A stretch of DNA of 19,057 nucleotides, taken from the NCBI GenBank assembly GCA_945862035.1, contig CAMAXB010000021.1, forward strand, positions 1-19,057, read 5' to 3'. A program made the translations under genes and the position numbers. Positions 12,666-19,057 of this stretch are shown here, one piece after another. Origin of the DNA: Opitutus sp. GAS368. GTDB lineage: Bacteria > Verrucomicrobiota > Verrucomicrobiia > Opitutales > Opitutaceae. The notes below the pieces were generated by a model that made no database searches, had not been told where the DNA came from, and saw nothing but the letters and a program-made list of their open reading frames with translations. Position 1 is the first letter of the stretch, and the number at the start of each line of letters is the position of its first letter.

Positions 12666-15461
12666 TTAACGCGGCGGGAACTCGAATTCGGCCTTCTTCT
12701 TGTCCTTGGACAGGGTCAGGTAGGCGCCAAAGTTGGAGCCGCGCTTGGAGACAAAACCCTCGATCAGGCCGGTCTTTCCGAGTTCGAGCAGGCGCTCGAT
12801 CTCCTCGGCCGGCAACTCCTTGCCGCAAAGCGTGCGCTTGACCTCGAACACGGTGCGGGGCGATCCGTCGGCCTGCGGCTTGACCACCACGAAGGACTCC
12901 TCGGTCTGGTACAGCTCGCCATCGTGCGCCTTGCTCTCGCCGAGCTTGAGGGCCTTGGTGAGGTCGAGCGGAGTCTTGGCCTTGCGCGGACCGCGGGCAC
13001 CACCGCCTTCGCGGGGCTTCCGGGGGGGGAATTCCCAGGCAATCTTCGGGCCCTGCCGAAGCAGGAACGCGTCGAATGGACGGCCCTTCTTGGAAATGAA
13101 CCCCTCCACGAGGGCGCTCTTGCCGACGGTGACCAACTCAATGGCCAATTCACGGGTGATGGGCTTCTGACACATCAGTCGACCCACGCTGAACGTCTGT
13201 TTCCAGCCGTCGCCGTCGCGCTCGCGCAGCAGGTAGTTCGTGGGGGCCTCGCAGAGCTCGGCCTTGGTGGCCGGGTCGGTCCAGAAAGGCTCGAGCGTCG
13301 CGACATCCACCTTGCTGCCGAAATCGAGCTCGGCCTTGCGCTGCCCTAGCTTCTTCTCGTCGTCGACGATCTTGATCTTGGAGGGAAAGCGATTGCCGGT
13401 CTTGGCGGAGACGAAGCCGTCGAGCGGACCAATCTCGCCCTGCGCGACCAACTGGCGCACCTCGGGCTCCTCGATTTTGCGCCCGCTCATGACCTTGTAG
13501 ACGGTGAGTACGCCATCGCGCGACTTGTAGCTGCGCAGGGTTTCCAGCATCGGTTGGCCATCGGTCGGCGAAACGATGTCCGTCACGCGCGAGTTGCCCT
13601 CGTTTTCCTCGAAGGTCTTGGTGCGCTCGACGATGCCCTGAGTAACCTCGATGATCTCGGCCATGAACTGCGGGCGGGAGAACTTGCCCTGCTCCATCTG
13701 GCGCAGCTTGTATTCCCACTGGCCGGTCATGTCCGGCTTGGTCAGGGCGTCGGCCTTAACTGCTGCCAGGAACTCCAGTAGCGACTCGGCCTTGGTGGTC
13801 GGGACGAGTTCGCGTTGGTTGCGCTCGAGGTACTTCTGATTGATCAGGCCTTCGATCGTGTCGGCGCGGGTCGCCGGAGTGCCAAGCCCGCGTTCCTTCA
13901 TGGCCTCGGCCATGTCCTCGTTATCCACGAGTTTCCCCGCGCCTTCCATGGCGGAGAGCAGCGTGGCTTCCGTGTAGCGTGGGGGCGGCTTGGTGGTTTC
14001 GGCGTGAAGCTTGGCCTCGGTCGTGGCGGCCTTGGACTTGTCGTTGGCGGTCAGGGCCGGGAGCGCCTTGGAGTCGGGGGAATCGTCGTCGACCGTGCTC
14101 TTGCCGTAGACGGCGAGCCAGCCCGGGGAAGTCAGGACCTTGCCCTCGGTCTTGAAATCATGGCCCGGGGCGACCGTGCTGATCCGGGTGGTGACATCGA
14201 ATTCGGCCGAGGGGTAGAACGCCGCGACGAAGCGGCGGGCGATCATGTCGTAGACCTTGGCCTCCATCTCGTCGAGATTGGCGGGGGCGGTCGTGGTCGG
14301 GATGATCGCGAAGTGATCCGAGATCTGCGCGTTGTTGAAGATGCGCTTGTTGGGGCGGAGCCAGCCCTGCTCCAGCACGACGGCGCCGTGAGCGGCGAGG
14401 TCACCGGTCAGGTTGGTCAGCGTCTGGCGGACCGTGGGGATGTAATCCTCGGGCAGGGCGCGGGAGTCGGTACGCGGATAGGTGATCGCCTTGTGGCGTT
14501 CGTAGAGGGCTTGGGCGATCTGGAGCGTGCGGCGGGCGGGCAGGCCGAAGCGGCCGTTGGCCTCGCGCTGCAGGGTGGTGAGATCGTAGAGGCGCGGGCT
14601 GGCCTGGTTGGAGGCCTTCTTCTCCTCGCGCACGGTGGCGGTTGGCTGACCCTGGCAGGCGGCGTGGACGGCCTTGGCCACGGACTCTTCCCAGACCCGG
14701 TCAATGCGGTCGAGGTCATCGTTCTCCGCCTTCTTGAAATTCGGACGCTGGTACACGCCCTCGTAGGCGCCCTTGGCGATCGTGAACTGGGCCGTGATCC
14801 GCCAGTAGGGGCGGGGCTTGAAGTGGCGGATTTCCAACTCGCGCCCAAAGACGATCGCGAGGGTGGGCGTCTGGACGCGGCCGACAGAGGCGACATTGCC
14901 GGCGCGGGAGCCGAACATGCGCTTGGTGATGGCGCGGGTGCCGTTGATGCCGATCAGCCAGTCGCTCTCGCTCCGGCAGCGGGCGGCGTCGGCCAAGCCG
15001 GCCATCTGCTCGCCGTCGCGCAGATGCTGGAAGGCCTGCTGGATGCCCTCGGTGGTCATGGTCTGCATCCAGGCCCGCTTCACCGGCAGCTTGGACTTCG
15101 CGAGCTGATAAAGATAGGCGAAAATGAGTTCGCCCTCGCGCCCGGCGTCACAGGCGTTGACGACGAGGTCGATGTCCTTTCGTGCGAGCAGCTTCTTCAG
15201 CTGGTCAAAACGGTCCTTCGAATCGGAGATCGGCTTCAGACCGAATTTCTCGGGGATGATCGGCAGCATCTCCAGCCGCCAGAAACCGTACTTCTTCTTG
15301 TCGATGTCCTCCGGCATCTCCAGCTCGACCAGATGGCCGACGGCGGAGGAGATCACGAAGGTGTCATCCTCGTAATGATCGCCCTTCTTGGGAATTTTGC
15401 CGAGCGCGCGGGCGAGATCGGCCGCGACCGACGGCTTCTCGGCGATGATGAGCGACTTCAT
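12666..15461 (-). CDS. topB: DNA topoisomerase III (type IA)
   Basis: A 931-residue type IA topoisomerase that cuts one DNA strand through a 5'-phosphotyrosine and passes another strand, acting in decatenation and in resolving recombination and replication intermediates. The Toprim domain opens with KSLIIAEKPSVAADLARALG (acid E8) and carries CDAGREGELIF (D105, E109, E111). The catalytic tyrosine is Y328 in ITYPRTDSR. Further conserved blocks are SVGRVQTPTLA (from about residue 192) and, later, GLGTPATRADTIE. The last ~290 residues hold three C-terminal topoisomerase repeats (Toprim_Crpt-like) at about 644-715, 744-820 and 850-931, each with a C-G-K or equivalent, a helix, E-G-F-(V/I)-S-K-(K/R)-G and an F-P-P-R-type end. 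This explains the length beyond the ~650 residues of E. coli TopB. ATG 15461 has no Shine-Dalgarno site; homology begins at residue 2. Confidence 0.95.
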   Translation of the reverse strand: MKSLIIAEKPSVAADLARALGKIPKKGDHYEDDTFVISSAVGHLVELEMPEDIDKKKYGFWRLEMLPIIPEKFGLKPISDSKDRFDQLKKLLARKDIDLVVNACDAGREGELIFAYLYQLAKSKLPVKRAWMQTMTTEGIQQAFQHLRDGEQMAGLADAARCRSESDWLIGINGTRAITKRMFGSRAGNVASVGRVQTPTLAIVFGRELEIRHFKPRPYWRITAQFTIAKGAYEGVYQRPNFKKAENDDLDRIDRVWEESVAKAVHAACQGQPTATVREEKKASNQASPRLYDLTTLQREANGRFGLPARRTLQIAQALYERHKAITYPRTDSRALPEDYIPTVRQTLTNLTGDLAAHGAVVLEQGWLRPNKRIFNNAQISDHFAIIPTTTAPANLDEMEAKVYDMIARRFVAAFYPSAEFDVTTRISTVAPGHDFKTEGKVLTSPGWLAVYGKSTVDDDSPDSKALPALTANDKSKAATTEAKLHAETTKPPPRYTEATLLSAMEGAGKLVDNEDMAEAMKERGLGTPATRADTIEGLINQKYLERNQRELVPTTKAESLLEFLAAVKADALTKPDMTGQWEYKLRQMEQGKFSRPQFMAEIIEVTQGIVERTKTFEENEGNSRVTDIVSPTDGQPMLETLRSYKSRDGVLTVYKVMSGRKIEEPEVRQLVAQGEIGPLDGFVSAKTGNRFPSKIKIVDDEKKLGQRKAELDFGSKVDVATLEPFWTDPATKAELCEAPTNYLLRERDGDGWKQTFSVGRLMCQKPITRELAIELVTVGKSALVEGFISKKGRPFDAFLLRQGPKIAWEFPPRKPREGGGARGPRKAKTPLDLTKALKLGESKAHDGELYQTEESFVVVKPQADGSPRTVFEVKRTLCGKELPAEEIERLLELGKTGLIEGFVSKRGSNFGAYLTLSKDKKKAEFEFPPR

Positions 15462-15559
15462 GGAGACGCGACGCGTTAGGCTCCGGCCGGGTTGATTTCA
15501 AGCCTTTGTTTTTTGATTAGCTTGCCGGCGACTACAAAAATTGCGCGCCGGAGGGGCAT

Positions 15560-18500
15560 TTAGGGACTCGCGAATGGGAGTCGTTTTACGTCGAGAATAT
15601 CGCCCTGAAATGCCGCCTCGTTATTCGAACCTCCAATGTTCGATCGGCCCGGCGTCATTTGTTCTCGGTGAGAATCGTAGGCGAAGATCGTTTCACTGAT
15701 CACGGTGGCCTCGTTGACCGCCACCGAAAGAGTGTTGCGCCGCCGGTCGCGATCCGCCTGAGGCAGGGCCTCGACCTCGGAATGGTCGGTCGGAAAAAGT
15801 GAAGTCATGGCGATTTGGATGCGCTGCGGAGCCTGATAATCCGTTGGGATGGGCTCGCTCCAGAACAGCGCCTTGTTCCAGACGTCAACGCCCACGCGGA
15901 TGTGATCCCGATCCAGGTAGTGCACGATAACGAGTACTCCCTCGCCGGCCTTGCCCGCGACGAAGATCGGTTGCTGGCGACCGTACATATCCTCGGGCAA
16001 GCGTACGGTGATTTCGATGGGCCCCGCCGTTCCCGACGCGAACGCCGCTTCGGGGTTGCCTGGGCCGAGCGGCCAATCCTTTGCCTCCATACGTCCGCTT
16101 GCGAGAAAGCGTCCGCTGAAGGCGGGCAAGGGGTAAGTGGCTCCGACTGTGTTAAGGCCAAAACGCACCGGTCCGGAAACAGTCTTGTCTGCATCGACCG
16201 AGTGACCAGTAAGAACCCAACGGTCATTCACTGCTACGCGTGTTTTTTGTAGCAACTGCAGCCGCTGATAGGGCGAGTAACCCGCCAACACGGACGAGTC
16301 CTGCGGATAGAAGGCAGAGTGGGACAAGGCAATCGTGAGCGGCTTCGTGTAATCGACGGCAAACGGCGCCGAGGTCACGAGGGTTGAGTTTGGTCCTTCC
16401 AGACCTACTCGCGCGTGGGTGGCATCGAGGTAGTGAATGAAGAGGCAGGTTCCGCCTGCGGTGTCCCTAACCGAGATCAAAGGCTCGGCCTGCCCGATCT
16501 GCAGGGCTGAGAGCAGAACCGTGAGTTTAATTGGCCCATACTCAGCCTTGAGTTGCTGTGTAGTGGGAAGAGGAACGAGGTCAGCCCGGACAGGCCCCCA
16601 GTTTGCGGAAAGCCGCACTCCGCTAAAGCGATGCTGGTAGGAACCATCGCCGGTAACTGAGCGTAGAACTCCGAAAGGTGAAACTACCTTTGATCGGGGC
16701 GGCTCGGAAATGAAAAATACCTCCTGGTCGTTGAGCCAAAATTGGGTGGTCTTTTGCAGCCAGGTTGTTGGCTCCAGTCCAAATCGGTTCAAAAGTGCTT
16801 TTTCCGCGCGGTCATAGAGAAGTCCGCTGGTTAGACGGATGGTCTGAACTTTGGCGTAGTCGATCGGCAGGGGATTGCTCTCGCGGGGCCCGTATCCCCA
16901 GACGTCAATGCCGAGGCGGATAGTCGACGCGGAGTCATAGCGCACGAATAGAGTCACGCTTCCGGGGCCCTCACCCGAAGACACCAGAGGCTCCGCTTTG
17001 CCGACCGCGTCGACCGGCAGAGCAAGTTCGAGGGTGAGTGGTCCCGGTTCCGCCTGTTGCGTCGGCAGTAACTCCCGCTTGATCTGTGCGAAAAGCCAGA
17101 TCGCAGTGAATGCTCCACCCGAAAGAGTGAGCCCGATCGTGATGCGTTGCCAGGCGACGCTTGCGCCTCTGGCGGGCCGGTGCGGCAGGCGTTTGAAGAG
17201 CACCCAGCAAAGTCCGATTGCCGCGAGAATGGTCCAGCTGCTTAGGGAGATGAAAGAGCTCCGTCGCAAGAGATCCGAGGGAACGTAGCTCATCTCTATT
17301 CGCCGGTGGCCGGCCGTAACCGGGATGAGCGTCTGACCATCCGGCGAGCGACGTGGTACAACCGCAACCCCGTCAACGGTCGCGGCATAACCCGCAACAA
17401 ACATTCGCGGGGTTTCAAGCCAACCGTCTTCTGTGATATCCGCCTCTACGACGAGGGAAGGAGCGAGCGAAATCAGTCGAAATGGCAACGCTGCGCGGTC
17501 GAAGGAAAAAAGCTCCAGCGATGCGAACGCCTCCGGAATGACGGCGGTGGAATCCGATGTCGCCAGCGCGAACGAAATCCTCTCGGCTTCGGGCGAGTCG
17601 GTCCAGAGCACGAGCTCCCGCCGATTGTCAGCGTACATTCCGAATCCCAGCCCCCGTTCCGATCCGGGGAGCAGATACTGCCGATACAAGCCGTGGGATC
17701 CCTTAAGAACCAGAACGCCAGATACTGTTGCTGACCCAAACTGAAACTTCAGGCGGTAGCGCCGTCCTGGCTCGAGGATCACTGTCGGCTCGAACTGAAA
17801 AAGGCTCGAATCGCCCGCGGGCGTGCGCAACTCAGCAACCCAGAGCGCGCCCGTCTGAGAGGGTGGTCCCTCGTTCAGGGCTACGGTCCGAATGGCGTCC
17901 GGTGCGAGCAGGCGGAGCTCCTGCTCGGGGTCGCGAGTTCCGTGGTAGAATTGGCGGGGGATCTTCATGAACGCGTAGGCTATCCCCGTCAGATCGATAT
18001 TTGAGGACTGGTGAACGGGCGCCACTCGCGTAGCGATGTCTCGCGTAAAGTAGCCACGCGAAACAAAGGACCACGCTTGCATCACGGTCCAGACGCACAA
18101 CAGAGCGATCACGGCCCATGCCTGACGGCGGCGCTTGTGCCCGGCCACGAAGAGCGGAGCAACGTGCAACCAGCTGAGCGCGAAAGAAAAAATCACGATC
18201 GTGGCCAGCAGAAGATACGCGCGCTGCATTGGCCATGAATTGGTGAGCATGCCAAAGGCGGGCGGCATGGCTTGCCAAAGACGCTCGTGCAAAACCGGAA
18301 TTGGCAGGGTCAGCACCAGTAAAAACACGGTCACGCCCACCAACGCTCGGACTACACCTGTTCCCCTGCGCAGGGCCACCAACACGGCGGTAAAGAAAAG
18401 CGCCCACCCCGCGTAGCCCAATTGGTAATCGCCGAGCTCTGTCCCGCCAGCTCGGACGGGAAGCAGGCCAGCCCAGCCAACCGACCCTGTCGTGGCGGTG

Positions 18501-19057
18501 ACAAGTTCAGAGACTAAATTGGCCGGCGAAGCGTCGATGATGCCCTCCCTAAGGGAAAGAGCCGATGCAAAGGCCCATGCGCTCAGCAGAGCGCCAAGAA
18601 CGCCGGCCACGAGCAAGTTGAGCGCCGCGCTCACGCAAGGTCGCTGCGTAAGCCAGCTCACACCCACGATGCCTAGGCTGGCGAAGCTCGTCCACGCAGC
18701 CACGGGCGGATGCGCGAGCCAGGTGCCAGCCAGGCCGATGGCCATCCATCCGTAACTTGAAAAAGTCCGGGCCGAATAACTCTGCGTTGCCCCAAATATG
18801 GCTAGCACCACAAAGGGCGCCGCAGTCACTGTCATGTAGAGATCCATCCCGTAGGCCGGGGCCAAAAGTCCGGGTGAGGACCCAAACAGCATGGCTAAAG
18901 CAAAACTAAGCCATGGGGTCTGGCTGACCGCGCGCCGGAGACAACCGTAGAGCACGAACACCCCCAACCATAGGCTAAGGGCCAGACTCAGGTTCTGCAA
19001 CCCCCAGAATGAAAGCTGCCGAAAGGTAATTGCATCAAGCAGGGCCGGACCGTGGGT
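15560..19057 (-). CDS. Giant polytopic membrane protein with YfhO-like and lectin-like periplasmic domains (5' end outside window)
   Basis: The frame is open to the window edge; the TTG at 19000 is not a credible start, as 19 coherent codons precede it. Numbering from 19000, the protein has 1146 residues. Residues 1-315 hold about nine or ten membrane helices, resembling the C-terminal membrane half of GT-C or YfhO-type glycosyltransferase-like proteins. Residues ~385-500 form a beta-rich domain (ILEPGRRYRLKFQFG). Residues ~515-575 match the YfhO-like ending (YAATVDGVAVV; VTAGHRRIEMSYVP), followed by helices at about 583-602 and 620-638. Three ~150-residue lectin-like modules start at residues 653, 822 and 993. 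No catalytic D-x-D or similar acidic motif is certain, since the N-terminal loops that would carry it are missing. A role in cell-surface polysaccharide or glycan handling is inferred from architecture only. A 98-base gap separates it from topB. Confidence 0.75.
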   Translation of the reverse strand, partial: THGPALLDAITFRQLSFWGLQNLSLALSLWLGVFVLYGCLRRAVSQTPWLSFALAMLFGSSPGLLAPAYGMDLYMTVTAAPFVVLAIFGATQSYSARTFSSYGWMAIGLAGTWLAHPPVAAWTSFASLGIVGVSWLTQRPCVSAALNLLVAGVLGALLSAWAFASALSLREGIIDASPANLVSELVTATTGSVGWAGLLPVRAGGTELGDYQLGYAGWALFFTAVLVALRRGTGVVRALVGVTVFLLVLTLPIPVLHERLWQAMPPAFGMLTNSWPMQRAYLLLATIVIFSFALSWLHVAPLFVAGHKRRRQAWAVIALLCVWTVMQAWSFVSRGYFTRDIATRVAPVHQSSNIDLTGIAYAFMKIPRQFYHGTRDPEQELRLLAPDAIRTVALNEGPPSQTGALWVAELRTPAGDSSLFQFEPTVILEPGRRYRLKFQFGSATVSGVLVLKGSHGLYRQYLLPGSERGLGFGMYADNRRELVLWTDSPEAERISFALATSDSTAVIPEAFASLELFSFDRAALPFRLISLAPSLVVEADITEDGWLETPRMFVAGYAATVDGVAVVPRRSPDGQTLIPVTAGHRRIEMSYVPSDLLRRSSFISLSSWTILAAIGLCWVLFKRLPHRPARGASVAWQRITIGLTLSGGAFTAIWLFAQIKRELLPTQQAEPGPLTLELALPVDAVGKAEPLVSSGEGPGSVTLFVRYDSASTIRLGIDVWGYGPRESNPLPIDYAKVQTIRLTSGLLYDRAEKALLNRFGLEPTTWLQKTTQFWLNDQEVFFISEPPRSKVVSPFGVLRSVTGDGSYQHRFSGVRLSANWGPVRADLVPLPTTQQLKAEYGPIKLTVLLSALQIGQAEPLISVRDTAGGTCLFIHYLDATHARVGLEGPNSTLVTSAPFAVDYTKPLTIALSHSAFYPQDSSVLAGYSPYQRLQLLQKTRVAVNDRWVLTGHSVDADKTVSGPVRFGLNTVGATYPLPAFSGRFLASGRMEAKDWPLGPGNPEAAFASGTAGPIEITVRLPEDMYGRQQPIFVAGKAGEGVLVIVHYLDRDHIRVGVDVWNKALFWSEPIPTDYQAPQRIQIAMTSLFPTDHSEVEALPQADRDRRRNTLSVAVNEATVISETIFAYDSHREQMTPGRSNIGGSNNEAAFQGDILDVKRLPFASP
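15572..16024 (-). repeat. Lectin/LamG-like module 3 of 3 in the giant membrane protein
   Basis: The third copy, residues 993-1143 counted from 19000. It opens GPIEITVRLP, continues QQPIFVAGKAGEGVLVIVHY, RVGVDVWNKALFWSEPIP, TDYQAPQRIQIAM and ends AFQGDILDVKRLPF, four residues before the end of the protein. It starts 171 residues after copy 2 and is the copy with the clearest full motif set. Confidence 0.6.
16091..16537 (-). repeat. Lectin/LamG-like module 2 of 3 in the giant membrane protein
   Basis: The second copy, residues 822-970 counted from 19000. It opens GPIKLTVLL, continues QAEPLISVRD, LFIHYLDATHARVGLEGP, PFAVDYTKPLTIAL and ends AFSGRFLAS. It starts 169 residues after copy 1. The G-x-D-V-W block has diverged to GLEGP. 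Confidence 0.6.
16601..17044 (-). repeat. Lectin/LamG-like module 1 of 3 in the giant membrane protein
   Basis: The first copy, residues 653-800 counted from 19000. It opens GPLTLELALP, continues AEPLVSSGEGPGSVTLFVRY, then RLGIDVWGYG, PLPIDYAKVQTIRL and ends with RFSGVRLSA. The order of strands, the G-x-D-V-W block and the closing F-S-G-x-x-L fit a concanavalin/LamG-type jelly roll. It follows directly after the last membrane helix. Confidence 0.6.

Noticed and set aside
13815..15479. A 554-codon plus-strand open frame opposite topB
   Set aside because: It is exactly antisense to the conserved TopB core and its translation is a low-complexity Gly/Leu/Asp/Val pattern typical of the complement of GC-rich coding DNA.
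15525..15551. Hairpin ccggcg/cgccgg just after the stop of the giant membrane protein
   Set aside because: The stem is only 6 bp with a 15-base loop and no T-run follows on the minus strand, so it cannot be called an intrinsic terminator.
15462..15559. Possible promoter for topB (ttgaaa on the minus strand with taacgc 17 bases on)
   Set aside because: The -10 match is poor and nothing else supports it.

Overview
The window is high-GC bacterial chromosome and reads as ordinary vertically inherited sequence. I see no insertion sequences, tRNA or rRNA genes, CRISPR arrays or phage genes. The gene set suggests the PVC group, most likely Verrucomicrobiota (Opitutae-like). The pointers are a TldD/TldE pair beside a DUF4159/MoxR/DUF58/BatA-type operon, an intergenic repeat of the 'cgaatgacgaa' type, topoisomerase III with C-terminal repeat domains, and few Shine-Dalgarno sites. 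This assignment is inference from gene content, not a database match.

Region 1 (1-10105, all + strand). The 3' part of a tldD-like metalloprotease gene is followed by a complete tldE/pmbA-like partner and a DUF4159 protein, with gaps of 34 and 21 bases. After a 134-base gap holding a repeat element come five tightly packed genes: a MoxR-type AAA+ ATPase, a DUF58 protein, a BatA-N membrane protein, a large DUF4175-like membrane protein and a membrane protein with a glutamine-amidotransferase-like domain. The last two starts are translationally coupled (GTGA and ATGA overlaps). The layout fits a membrane-associated MoxR/Bat-type chaperone or assembly complex: the ATPase and DUF58 protein in the cytoplasm, and three membrane proteins carrying degenerate vWA or amidotransferase-like folds. 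Its substrate is unknown.

Region 2 (10106-10577) holds no convincing intact gene. It carries a short minus-strand stretch resembling the C-terminal end of a response-regulator receiver domain, a doubtful one-helix small ORF, and a perfect 12-bp bidirectional terminator.

Region 3 (10578-15461, all - strand) holds class II fructose-bisphosphate aldolase, a membrane-anchored helical protein of unknown function, and DNA topoisomerase III.

Region 4 (15560-19057, - strand) is a very large polytopic membrane protein cut at its N-terminus by the window edge. It joins a roughly ten-helix membrane domain to periplasmic beta-rich domains and ends in three regularly spaced copies of a ~150-residue lectin/LamG-like module. 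This triplication, the MoxR cluster and the Cys-to-Asp change in TldD are the most interesting points of the window.
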